DNA of 17,874 bases from Caldilineaceae bacterium (GTDB lineage Bacteria > Chloroflexota > Anaerolineae > Caldilineales > Caldilineaceae), in NCBI GenBank assembly GCA_014879855.1, contig JACSRH010000162.1, positions 1-17,874 of the forward strand, written 5' to 3'. Below the pieces are notes generated by a model that did not search any database, was not told the DNA's origin, and was given only the letters and a program-made list of their open reading frames with translations. Positions 7,302 to 17,260 of this stretch are shown piece by piece (positions within the stretch are counted from its first letter, which is position 1; every line of letters starts with the position of its first letter). The translations under genes and the position numbers were made by a program.

Positions 7302-7499
7302 AGGTTGGCGTCGTTTTGGAACGCTGGCGCCCGCTGGTGCGCCGCCGTCCTCTCTACGATAGCGCCATGAAGTCGTCAATTGGTTTTCACCTGGTTGCTG
7401 CGCCACAGCTTGCATCCACAGAGTGCGCCCACGCCTGGAATGCCCCTGCGTTCACCGAATCGCTTGCCTTTCTGCGCGCAATGTGCGAATATCTCCCCT
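7302..7499. other. Intergenic region between response-regulator remnant and U32 gene
   Basis: These 198 bases separate the minus-strand remnant from the plus-strand U32 start. I see no convincing -35/-10 pair, hairpin or repeat. The U32 frame is open through part of it, back to an ATG at 7380, but that extension has no family similarity. Confidence 0.5.
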
Positions 7500-10118
7500 A
7501 TGCATCACACAGACCAGTCGAACACAGATCAGCCGAACCCAGATCAGCCGAACAAACCCGAAATCATGAGCCCCGCTGGCTACTGGCCGCAACTCAACGC
7601 CGCGGTCGAAGCGGGCGCCGACGCTGTCTACTTTGGACTGAAGCACTTCAGCGCGCGCGCCAAGGTCGGCTTCTCGCTGGAAGAGCTGCCCGCTGTCATG
7701 CGCACGCTGCACCGTCGCGGGGTGAAAGGTTACGTCACCTTTAACACGCTGGTCTTCAACCATGAGCTGCAGGAGGCGGCGCGCTCGATTGCCGCAATTG
7801 CCGCGGCCGGCGCCGACGCGCTGATTGTGCAGGATGTGGGCATTGCCCAGCTTGTGCAGCGCATTGCGCCGGACACCGAGGTGCACGGCAGCACGCAGAT
7901 GAGCATCACCAGCGCAGAAGGCATCGCGCTGGCGCAGCAATTTGGCGTCACGCGCGTGGTGCTAGCCCGCGAACTTGCGCTGGACGATGTGCGCGCCATC
8001 CGCGCCGCCACCGACTGTGAACTGGAGATGTTTGTGCACGGGGCGCTCTGCGTCTCCTATTCGGGCCAATGCTTCTCGTCGGAAGCGTGGGGCGGGCGCA
8101 GCGCCAACCGCGGGCAGTGCGCGCAGGCGTGCCGGCTCCCCTACGAGCTGATTGTGGATAATCAACTTACCCCGCTGGGCGACGCGCGATATCTGCTCTC
8201 GCCCGGCGATCTTTACGCTTTGCAGCAGATGCCAGAGATCGTGCGCATCGGCGTGCACGCGCTCAAGATCGAGGGGCGCTATAAGGATGCCGATTACGTG
8301 GCGCTGACCACTGCGGCCTATCGTCAGGCGGTCGATGAGGCGTGGGCCGGGTTGCCGCTCAGCATCACCACCCTGGAAGAGCTTCAGTTGGAGCAAGTCT
8401 ACTCGCGCGGGCTGGGGCCACATTTTATCGCCGGCGTCAACCATCAGACTGTCGTCGATGGTCGCTCCCCCCGCCATCGTGGCGTGCTGATGGGTCGCGT
8501 CAGCCGCGTCCTGGCCGATCGGGTCTGGGTGACGCCCGACGCAGCCGCGGCCGTCGCGCCGCTCAAGCCCGGCGACGGCGTCTTCTTTGATGCCGCGGAC
8601 TGGCGCAGCCCAGAGGAACCCGAAGAAGGCGGACGCGTCTATCACGTCACATCGCGGCGCGATGGCCTCCTCGAAGTGACCTTTGGCAACCGCGCGCTCA
8701 ACTTTGCCCGCATCCGCGCCGGCGACCTGCTGTGGCGCTCGCACGACCCGGAGCTGGATAAGGCGGCGCGACCCTACACCACTGCGACATCGCCTGTTCG
8801 CAAGCAGCCGGTCAACGTGGCGGTGGCGGCGCGTGAGGGTGCGCCGCTGCGCATCACATGGACGCTGGCGGATCGACCTAACGCGCAGGCAACGGTTGCG
8901 TCGGACGAGCCGCTGCCCACGGCAACACAACGCTCAATCGATGCCGCCTATCTGCGCGAGCAACTGGGACGGCTGGGGCGCGCGCCCTACATCCTGGCCA
9001 AGTTAACTCTCGACGTGCAGGGTCACCCCTTTGCGCCGGCTTCGTTACTCAATCACCTGCGCCGCCAGGCGGTGGAACAACTTCAGGCGCTGCAAGAGGC
9101 GCGTGACATCACCGTGAGCGAACCGCTGACCGTGCTGCGTGAGATGGTGGAGAGGGAGAGACAGGGAGATTGGGAGACAGGGAAAATGGCAGCGCTTCCA
9201 TCTCCAATTTCCCAATCTCCAATCCCCCGATCTCCAATCTCCCATTCCTCTTCTCTCCATCTCCTCGTGCGCACGCCAGTGCAGCTTGACGCTGCGCTGA
9301 CCGTACATCCGGCAAGCATCACGCTGGACTACCTGGAACTCTATGGCTTGCGACCGGCGGTGGCGCGGGTGCAGGCCGCGGGCATCGAGGCGCGCGTCGC
9401 CAGCCCGCGCGTGCTCAAGCCCAACGAGCAGCGCATTGTCAACTTTCTGCTGCGGCTTGACTGCACCATCTTGGTGCGTTCCGCTGGACTGCTGCACGCG
9501 TTGCGCGAGGCGTCCGGCGCGTCAGGCCTGATCGGCGACTTCAGCCTCAACGTCGCCAATGAGTTGACAGCGCACACTTTCCTGGCGCTGGGGTTGATGC
9601 GACTTACACCCACGCACGATCTCAACGCCGCGCAGGTGGCCGACCTGGCGCAGCGCATCGGGCCGGAAGCGCTGGAAGTGATCGCCTATCAGCACCTGCC
9701 GGTCTTCCATACCGAGCACTGCGTCTTCTGCCGCTTTCTCTCCGCTGGCACGAGTTACAAGGATTGCGGCCATCCGTGCGAGCAGCACAAGGTGGCGCTG
9801 CGCGACAGCGCCGGTCGTGAACATCCCGTGCTGGCCGACGTCGGCTGCCGCAACACCGTCTTTGGCGCCGAGGCGCAGAACGCCAGCGCACACCTCGACG
9901 CGTGGCAGGAGACGGGGATTCGCCATTACCGCCTGGAATTTGTCCACGAAAGCGGCGAACAGGTGCGCCAGGTGGCCGACGCGTTCCGCGCGGCGTTGGC
10001 GGGCAAGCTGGCGGCCGCGGAGCTGAAGCGGCAATTGCAGCGCATTGCCCCCCAAGGCGTCACCGAGGGCAGTCTGTTCGTGCCGCCGGGGTATCGGGAA
10101 ATTCCGTTGTTGGTGTAA
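7500..10118 (+). CDS. U32-family protein with DUF3656 and second Cys module (RlhA/TrhP-like)
   Basis: An 872-residue member of the peptidase U32 family. Characterised bacterial relatives, RlhA (ydcP) and TrhP (yegQ), hydroxylate 23S rRNA C2501 and tRNA U34, so an RNA-hydroxylation role is more likely than proteolysis. PEIMSPAGYWPQLNAAVEAGADAVYFG opens the TIM-barrel-like catalytic region. The U32 signature EMFVHGALCVSYSGQCFSS contains Cys184 and Cys191, and Cys207 and Cys211 follow in RGQCAQAC: four likely metal or Fe-S ligands. The DUF3656-like middle follows. A second module has CVFC (741, 744), CGHPC (756, 760) and DVGCRNT, as in the long (about 850 aa) forms. Residues of about 549-589 are a PSPIS-repeat insert. 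The ATG at 7500 is chosen by similarity; no good ribosome-binding site precedes it, and starts at 7440 or 7380 cannot be excluded. Likely in one operon with the hydrolase 30 bases downstream. Confidence 0.92.
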   Translation: MHHTDQSNTDQPNPDQPNKPEIMSPAGYWPQLNAAVEAGADAVYFGLKHFSARAKVGFSLEELPAVMRTLHRRGVKGYVTFNTLVFNHELQEAARSIAAIAAAGADALIVQDVGIAQLVQRIAPDTEVHGSTQMSITSAEGIALAQQFGVTRVVLARELALDDVRAIRAATDCELEMFVHGALCVSYSGQCFSSEAWGGRSANRGQCAQACRLPYELIVDNQLTPLGDARYLLSPGDLYALQQMPEIVRIGVHALKIEGRYKDADYVALTTAAYRQAVDEAWAGLPLSITTLEELQLEQVYSRGLGPHFIAGVNHQTVVDGRSPRHRGVLMGRVSRVLADRVWVTPDAAAAVAPLKPGDGVFFDAADWRSPEEPEEGGRVYHVTSRRDGLLEVTFGNRALNFARIRAGDLLWRSHDPELDKAARPYTTATSPVRKQPVNVAVAAREGAPLRITWTLADRPNAQATVASDEPLPTATQRSIDAAYLREQLGRLGRAPYILAKLTLDVQGHPFAPASLLNHLRRQAVEQLQALQEARDITVSEPLTVLREMVERERQGDWETGKMAALPSPISQSPIPRSPISHSSSLHLLVRTPVQLDAALTVHPASITLDYLELYGLRPAVARVQAAGIEARVASPRVLKPNEQRIVNFLLRLDCTILVRSAGLLHALREASGASGLIGDFSLNVANELTAHTFLALGLMRLTPTHDLNAAQVADLAQRIGPEALEVIAYQHLPVFHTEHCVFCRFLSAGTSYKDCGHPCEQHKVALRDSAGREHPVLADVGCRNTVFGAEAQNASAHLDAWQETGIRHYRLEFVHESGEQVRQVADAFRAALAGKLAAAELKRQLQRIAPQGVTEGSLFVPPGYREIPLLV
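7511..7555 (+). repeat. Three 15-bp tandem units at the U32 N-terminus
   Basis: AGACCAGTCGAACAC, AGATCAGCCGAACCC and AGATCAGCCGAACAA follow one another. They encode (T/P)DQ(S/P)N three times, just before the conserved PEIMSPAG start of the U32 fold. This N-terminal tail is not a family feature. Confidence 0.8.
9147..9265 (+). repeat. In-frame CTCCAAT-type repeat element inside the U32 gene
   Basis: About 119 bp: a purine-rich left half (from GGAGAGGGAGAGACAGGGAG) and a pyrimidine-rich right half of repeated TCTCCAAT/CCCAATC units. It is translated as PSPISQSPIPRSPISHS. GGAGATTGGGA (9165-9175) is a perfect 11-base inverted match to TCCCAATCTCC (9210-9220), so the element can form a hairpin. 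It aligns with the hypF element at 3829-3934, including the shared core TCCATCTCCAAT and the flanking GGAGACAG, and is read in the same frame. Confidence 0.78.
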
Positions 10119-10148
10119 GGCGCATGGATTTCATGCTGGAGCAAACAC

Positions 10149-11225
10149 GTGATCATCGATGCTGAACAGTTGGAAACCTATCTCCGCGCGCGGGAAGCAC
10201 AAGAATGCTTCTCTGGCGTGGTGCTGATCACCCAGGCGGGGGAGACGCACTTTGCCGGCGCGTACGGCTACGCGCATCGAGGCTGGCAGGTGCGCAACTC
10301 GCTCGACGTGCGCTTTGACACGGCCTCTGTCACTAAACTCTTCACTGCGGTGGCGACGTTGCAGATGATCGACCGTGGCCAGTTTGCGTTTGACACTTCA
10401 GCCGTCAGCTACCTGGATTTGCACGGCACTGCGATCGCGCCGGATGCCACGGTTTTCCACCTGCTGACGCACACCTCCGGCATTGCCGACGACGCCGACG
10501 AAGAAGCGGGTGAGCGCTATGAAGATCTGTGGCGCGCCAAGCCCAACTATGCGATTGCCGAAACTGCCGATTTCCTGCCCCAGTTTGCCTACAAACCCGC
10601 CAACTTTGCGCCGGGTGCAGGCTGCCGCTACAACAACTGCGCGTATGTGCTGCTTGGTTTGATGGTCGAACGCGCCAGCGGGCTGCGCTATCGCGACTAT
10701 GTGCGCCAGCATATTTTCGCACCGGCCGGCATGACCGCTTCGGACTTCCTGCGCATGGATGAGGTTGCCCCCAATGTGGCCGAGGGCTATGCGCCCATTG
10801 CCGACGCTCAGGATAACGAGCGCACCGTGGGCTGGAAAAAGAATATCTATTCCTACCCGCCCGTTGGCTCTCCTGACGGCGGCGCGTATGTCACGGCCAG
10901 CGATCTCGACCGTTTTCTGCGCAGCCTCAAGGCGGGCAAGCTGCTCTCACCGGCGTTGACCGCCGCGTTCTTCACACCGCAGGTGGACTGCCGCCCAATG
11001 CGCGACGGCTGGAGCAAGGCGCATGGCTACGGCTTATGGTTCTATGTCGAACCATCCGGGCGCGTCCTCTTTGGCGAGAAGGAAGGCGTCAATGTGGGCG
11101 TCAGCGCCGTGATCCGTCACTTTCCCGACCGGGACATCAACGTCATTCTGCTGTCGAACCTGGAAGAGGGCGTCTGGGAGCCGGTGTGGGCAATTCACAA
11201 GATGCTGATGACCAGTCAAACATAA
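10149..11225 (+). CDS. Serine hydrolase, beta-lactamase/penicillin-binding fold
   Basis: A 358-residue member of the class C beta-lactamase-related (serine hydrolase) family. Ser60-Val-Thr-Lys63 in FDTASVTKLFTAVATL is the SxxK catalytic motif, Tyr161-Asn-Asn163 in CRYNNCAYVLLG is the YxN motif, and LLTHTSGI at 105-112 is the usual conserved segment. The third motif (HxG or KTG) is not clear; GEKEGVNVGVSAVIRHF occupies that region. No signal peptide is present, so it acts in the cytoplasm, as an esterase, amidase or peptidase rather than a resistance enzyme (inference). The GTG start follows GGAG by seven bases; the nearby ATGs at 10124 and 10133 are out of frame. It follows the U32 gene by 30 bases, probably on the same transcript. 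The substrate is unknown. Confidence 0.9.
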   Translation: MIIDAEQLETYLRAREAQECFSGVVLITQAGETHFAGAYGYAHRGWQVRNSLDVRFDTASVTKLFTAVATLQMIDRGQFAFDTSAVSYLDLHGTAIAPDATVFHLLTHTSGIADDADEEAGERYEDLWRAKPNYAIAETADFLPQFAYKPANFAPGAGCRYNNCAYVLLGLMVERASGLRYRDYVRQHIFAPAGMTASDFLRMDEVAPNVAEGYAPIADAQDNERTVGWKKNIYSYPPVGSPDGGAYVTASDLDRFLRSLKAGKLLSPALTAAFFTPQVDCRPMRDGWSKAHGYGLWFYVEPSGRVLFGEKEGVNVGVSAVIRHFPDRDINVILLSNLEEGVWEPVWAIHKMLMTSQT

Positions 11226-11305
11226 CCGGCGCATCCACTACAAGTCAAGTATAAAATAGACGGCGGATCAGGCAATCCGCGTCATCCGCGGCCTGTTCCT
11301 GCTGT

Positions 11306-11334
11306 TTGTCACTCCATGAAATTGTTGCTATAAT
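11306..11334 (+). promoter_or_regulatory. Sigma70-like promoter for radA
   Basis: TTGTCA (11306-11311) and TATAAT (11329-11334) are separated by exactly 17 bases. The -10 is a perfect consensus and the -35 matches five of six bases. The expected start of transcription is near 11341, giving a leader of about 135 bases before radA. This is the best promoter in the window. Confidence 0.75.
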
Positions 11335-11383
11335 TTACGCACAGATGTTCTACTGACCGCTAGGTTAAGTATTTTTGCGGAAC

Positions 11384-11417
11384 ACCTTCCCGGAAGCTCC
11401 AAAGTTTCCGGGAAGGT
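11384..11417 (+). promoter_or_regulatory. 12-bp hairpin in the radA leader
   Basis: ACCTTCCCGGAA (11384-11395) and TTCCGGGAAGGT (11406-11417) are a perfect 12-base inverted repeat around a 10-base loop. No T-run follows, so it is not a simple intrinsic terminator. It lies inside the predicted transcribed leader, 59 bases before the radA ATG. It could be an RNA stability or translational control element, or a DNA operator with TTCCCGGAA-like half-sites. Confidence 0.6.
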
Positions 11418-11475
11418 TACAGACTAGCATCAATTTATTATCTAGCCATCAGTAATTCGGGGAGAGGAACGTTCC

Positions 11476-12861
11476 ATGCCGGCTGTCAAAGAAAAGAAGC
11501 AATATCTGTGCTCGGCGTGCGGTGCGATGCAGTTGCGGTGGGCGGGAAAATGCCCTGAATGTGGCGAGTGGAACACGCTCGAAGAAGTGGCGGTGCGCGA
11601 GCCGGAGAAAAGCCGGTCGAGCATGGCGCCAGTCAATACGATGAACAAGCCGGTGTCATTGCCCAACGTAGTCAAGGACGATGCGCCCCGGTTGACGCTG
11701 CGTATGATTGAGTTGGGGCGCGTGTTGGGCGGCGGCATCGTGCCGGGGTCGTGCGTGCTCGTCGGCGGCGATCCAGGCATCGGCAAGAGCACATTGCTGC
11801 TGCAAATGGCCGCGGACGTCGCGCAGAACGCGGGCGTCGTGCTCTATGTCTCCGCGGAGGAGAGCGCGCATCAAATCGGCCGGCGCGCGACGCGCCTCGG
11901 CATCCGCGACGAACGCTTGATGGTGCTCTCCGAAATCGTCGTTGAGACCATCATCGAACACATCGAGGCAGTCAAACCCGTGCTGGTCATCGTCGATTCG
12001 GTGCAGGCGATCTATTCGGGCAACGGCGCCAGCGCGGCCGGCACGGTGAGCCAGGTGCGCGATTGTGCGGCCGCGCTGCTGCGCGTGGGCAAAGCGCAAA
12101 ACATTCCGATCTTCCTTGTCGGACACGTCACCAAAGAAGGCAACATCGCGGGGCCGCGCGTGCTGGAGCACATGGTGGACGCGGTGTTGCAGCTGGAGGG
12201 CGAGCGCTTTCACGCCTTCCGTCTCTTGCGTTCGATCAAGAATCGCTTTGGCAGCACCAACGAAGTCGGCGTCTTTGAGATGAACGAGCAGGGAATGCAG
12301 GAAGTGCGCAACCCGTCCGAGCTTTTCCTGGCGGAGCGCCTGCCCAACGCCACGGGCAGCGCCATCGCGGTCTCGATGGAAGGGACGCGTCCGCTGCTGG
12401 TGGAAGTGCAGGCGCTGTGCAGTGCGACCGCGTTCAGCATGCCGCGGCGCACAGCCAACGGCGTCGACACCAATCGGCTGCTCTTACTGACCGCGGTGCT
12501 TTCCAAGCGCGTCGGCATTGATTTAAGCGACCAGGACATCTTCGTCAACGTCGTCGGCGGCATGCGCGTGGACGAACCCGCGGCGGACCTGTCGGTTGCG
12601 ATTGCGATCGCCAGCAGCGTGCGCAACCGCCCGGTGCACGCCGGCCTTGCCATCATGGGCGAGGTCGGGTTGAGCGGCGAACTGCGCAGCGTTGGCCAGC
12701 TTGCCCGCCGGCTGCATGAAGCGACCAAACTCGGTTTTACGCGCGCACTCACCCCGCGCAGCACCTTGCAGCGGCGCGGCGGCGACAGCCTGCCCCAAGG
12801 CATCGAAGTCATCGGCGTGCGCACCCTCTATGAAGCGCTCGATGTGGCGCTGATCAAGTAA
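11476..12861 (+). CDS. radA: DNA repair protein RadA
   Basis: RadA (Sms) is a RecA-like, Lon-domain-containing helicase that helps branch migration during recombinational repair and natural transformation. At 461 residues it has the expected length and order. A C4 zinc finger at 12-29 (CSACG..CPECGEW) comes first. Walker A is GDPGIGKST at 98-106 and VLVIVDSVQAIYS is the Walker B region. The RadA-specific motif KNRFG is at 255-259. The C-terminal Lon-protease-like domain includes SKRVGIDLSDQDIFVNVVGG and AIMGEVGLSGELR. The ATG at 11476 follows GGGGAGAGGA. The gene has its own strong promoter and structured leader, and amylosucrase follows after 32 bases, so the two are probably co-transcribed. 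Confidence 0.98.
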   Translation: MPAVKEKKQYLCSACGAMQLRWAGKCPECGEWNTLEEVAVREPEKSRSSMAPVNTMNKPVSLPNVVKDDAPRLTLRMIELGRVLGGGIVPGSCVLVGGDPGIGKSTLLLQMAADVAQNAGVVLYVSAEESAHQIGRRATRLGIRDERLMVLSEIVVETIIEHIEAVKPVLVIVDSVQAIYSGNGASAAGTVSQVRDCAAALLRVGKAQNIPIFLVGHVTKEGNIAGPRVLEHMVDAVLQLEGERFHAFRLLRSIKNRFGSTNEVGVFEMNEQGMQEVRNPSELFLAERLPNATGSAIAVSMEGTRPLLVEVQALCSATAFSMPRRTANGVDTNRLLLLTAVLSKRVGIDLSDQDIFVNVVGGMRVDEPAADLSVAIAIASSVRNRPVHAGLAIMGEVGLSGELRSVGQLARRLHEATKLGFTRALTPRSTLQRRGGDSLPQGIEVIGVRTLYEALDVALIK

Positions 12862-12893
12862 GCGAGTTACCATTGACTGAGCCGAGGATTGCG

Positions 12894-14843
<1,950 letters not shown>

Positions 14844-15033
14844 TTTGCTCTCAAAACAGCGTTGATGCGGAGGCGCAGAGAGACAGCGGTTGGCAGAGAA
14901 ACGCAGATTTTCATCAGAATGTCCCTGCCCCCGCGGGGCGCAATCGAACATGAAATGCCTTTGCGCCTTTGCTTCTCTGCGCCTTTGCTTCTCTGCGCCT
15001 TTGCGTTAAGAAACTATTTTCAAGGCAGCTTGC
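14844..15033. repeat. Repeat-rich convergent intergenic region
   Basis: Between two convergent genes, the unit TGCGCCTTTGCTTCTC occurs twice perfectly in tandem (14962-14977, 14978-14993) and then partially (14994-15004). AGGCGCAGAGA (14871-14881) is an inverted match to TCTCTGCGCCT at 14974-14984 and again at 14990-15000, so the region can fold on itself. GCCCC-CGC-GGGGC (14927-14939) is a further short GC hairpin. No ORF is supported. It may act as a two-way terminator or be a dispersed genomic repeat. Similar CTTTGCGCC/CTCTGCG strings are common in large environmental bacterial genomes (recall). Confidence 0.75.
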
Positions 15034-17097
15034 TCAGTAATTGCCGGGTGATTGCGCCACCATCGGCAAAAAAGATCTGTTTGGCAACTTCTGCGCTAAA
15101 TAAATGTTAATGCCCGCCGTCTCTTCTCCGGCGCGCACCGGCACATCCTGCGCCCGGTGGTAATCGTAGACAAGCAGTGGCCCACCATAACAACCAGATC
15201 GCCAGCCGGCATAGAGGGGTGAACTGCTGACGCAGACGCGATAGACGCCGGCTGGGAGCGCCGCCACCTGGTAATTGCCTTGCGCATCGGTTGTGGCGCT
15301 CTGCGCCATCTGAGAGTTTTGTTCGTCCTGCGGTGCTTTGCACCAGACGCGCACTGTGTAACCCGCCGCCGGTGTATCCTGATCCAGCCGCACATTGCCG
15401 CGGATGAAGCCGCCCGGCTCTAATCTGGCATCGATCCCACTCCTTGGTTCGTCCGTCCCAATATAGATGTCCTGAGCCCCACCAAGGTGGATGCTGTTGG
15501 AGTAATAGGTGGTGGCGTACATCTGCGCCGGATCGCTGAAGCCCACGCGATAACCGTTTTGCTGTAAGCCGTTAAACGCGTAGCGTCCGTCCGCATCGGT
15601 AAAGACATGCACAAGTTCCGGCTGATTGCTGCTAGACGGAAAGAGCGAAACCTTGATGCCTGGCAGCGCCACGCCGCCGCTGGTGACCTGTCCAGTGATG
15701 GCGCCGTCAAACATCCCTTCACCCAGGTTGATATCGAGGCCAGTCAGGATGTCGCCGGTCGTTACACTGAGCACGGTTGCTGTCTCGAACGTCTCGCCGC
15801 CGTAGTAGCCGTAGAACCTGTTGCTGCCCAGGTAAGCCGTAACTTCGATCACATAACGGCCGGGACGTAGGCCGCCAATCGAGTACATGCCGGTTGCTGG
15901 GTCATAAATGCCATAACGCCATAACTGCTCATTCGTGCCGCCACTGCCGATGTCGACGCGTACACTATACGGAGATGCCCAAGCGGGTTTTTCCGTGCCT
16001 AGAATGCGGAGACTGCCACGCAGCGCGGCGCCCATCTCCAGGGCAGCGTCGATGTCAAGCCGCGCCTCGAAGCGATCGACGACGATCGGCGTCGCGGCGT
16101 CGATATCTTGCGCACTCCCGTAATATGTTGGTAGATAGGGCCCGCTTCTGTCGTCGAATTTCACGAAATAAACACCGGGGCGCACCCTGCGAAATGTATA
16201 GATCCCGGCAGCGTCTGTGTTGATGGTTTGTAAGTAGGCGTCATCCTGCTCGGCGGTGCGCCGGATCAGCGTGACTTCGACATTCTCTAAAGCATCACCT
16301 GCCAACGTGCGCACGCTTCCCCCGATCATCGCCCCGTCGCCCTCGACGCCTGCCGTCAGGTTGATGTTGGTCGTGGTGACGCCTGCACTCACTGTCACTG
16401 GCTGGGCGTTGTCGATGGATGAGATCACGTTGTCGTAGCACACTGAGGGCGCCGGCAGCGGTTCGCCGCCGGCTGGATAGAGATAGGGATGGGTGGCGCA
16501 CACCCGGTAGACGCCCGGTGCAAGGCCGGTCAGGCTGTAGCCGCCGGTTGTCAACACATAAGTCGATTTGGCGCTTTGCCAGCCGGTGTCGCTCGCCACG
16601 AGCGCGGCGATCTCCACAGAGGTGGGGAGGAGATCAACCGCCTGGCTGTAGACGCCGGTGATGGCGCCGGCGCGATGAAGCACGCCATCGATCCCGGTGA
16701 TATCATTGCCGACGACCGCGATGGAGGCGGCGCTTTCCAGGGTGAACGCATCGCTGTAATAGGACTGTCCATAGACGCCCGCCGGATCCCAGAAAAGGAC
16801 CCGATACGCGCCCGTTCCCAATACACCGGCTCGGTAAGCGCCGGCCGCGTCGGTTGTCAGCGTGCGCTCAGGAAATGAGGCGCCGGGGTAGCTGCGATAA
16901 AGCTCGACCTGAATATCCGCCAGCGGCGTTCCCCCAGCATCGGTAACGACGCCGGCGATGCTGCCGGGCGCCTCGGGCGCGGCGGGTGTGTTAGGTGTGG
17001 ATTGCGCCAGCGCGGGTGCAGTGAACAAGCAGAGCAGAGCAGCGAACAGACCCGCGGCGATCACGACCGCCACCATTGAAGACATCCTGCGCGACAT
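15034..17097 (-). CDS. Secreted protein with about six carboxypeptidase-regulatory-like repeats
   Basis: A 687-residue exported protein. Residues 1-31 are a signal peptide (MSRRMSS, then a hydrophobic core, with cleavage expected after APALA). The rest is about six beta-sandwich repeats of some 90-110 residues starting near 45, 145, 256, 358, 465 and 563. Each opens with a G-x-(V/I/L) strand such as SIAGVV, AITGQV or FIRGNV, has T(D/N)AxGxY in the middle followed by GxYRV, and most carry a YY(S/G) motif. This is the CarboxypepD_reg/SdrD-B-like fold, used as a stalk or adhesive module and not an enzyme. The C-terminus ends KLPNRSFLPMVAQ plus six residues, a tail I associate with exported Chloroflexota proteins. 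No catalytic domain, membrane anchor or LPXTG is present. AAGGAG eight bases upstream supports the start. Function beyond a surface or extracellular role is unknown. Confidence 0.85.
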   Translation of the reverse strand: MSRRMSSMVAVVIAAGLFAALLCLFTAPALAQSTPNTPAAPEAPGSIAGVVTDAGGTPLADIQVELYRSYPGASFPERTLTTDAAGAYRAGVLGTGAYRVLFWDPAGVYGQSYYSDAFTLESAASIAVVGNDITGIDGVLHRAGAITGVYSQAVDLLPTSVEIAALVASDTGWQSAKSTYVLTTGGYSLTGLAPGVYRVCATHPYLYPAGGEPLPAPSVCYDNVISSIDNAQPVTVSAGVTTTNINLTAGVEGDGAMIGGSVRTLAGDALENVEVTLIRRTAEQDDAYLQTINTDAAGIYTFRRVRPGVYFVKFDDRSGPYLPTYYGSAQDIDAATPIVVDRFEARLDIDAALEMGAALRGSLRILGTEKPAWASPYSVRVDIGSGGTNEQLWRYGIYDPATGMYSIGGLRPGRYVIEVTAYLGSNRFYGYYGGETFETATVLSVTTGDILTGLDINLGEGMFDGAITGQVTSGGVALPGIKVSLFPSSSNQPELVHVFTDADGRYAFNGLQQNGYRVGFSDPAQMYATTYYSNSIHLGGAQDIYIGTDEPRSGIDARLEPGGFIRGNVRLDQDTPAAGYTVRVWCKAPQDEQNSQMAQSATTDAQGNYQVAALPAGVYRVCVSSSPLYAGWRSGCYGGPLLVYDYHRAQDVPVRAGEETAGINIYLAQKLPNRSFLPMVAQSPGNY

Positions 17098-17260
17098 AGG
17101 GGTCTCTCCTTCGGTTGGATCGGTTTATTGGCGTCTGTTTAGAGTTTTGATAACGACGTTTTATGCCCACCATGTGCTCGACAATTTCATCTGAGCTTGC
17201 CGCATCGCAACGGTTCAGAAATGACTACCGTTTTCGCTGATGGTATGCATATCCCATTCG

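Noticed and set aside
10149..11225. An antibiotic-resistance beta-lactamase
   Set aside because: It lacks a signal peptide and a clear KTG-type motif and fits the broad cytoplasmic serine hydrolase group better.
12873..12893. TTG start for amylosucrase seven codons upstream
   Set aside because: ATG 12894 has GAGG six bases upstream, while the TTG has no comparable site.
14962..15004. Possible CRISPR array
   Set aside because: The units are contiguous 16-bp tandem copies without spacers, and no cas gene is present.
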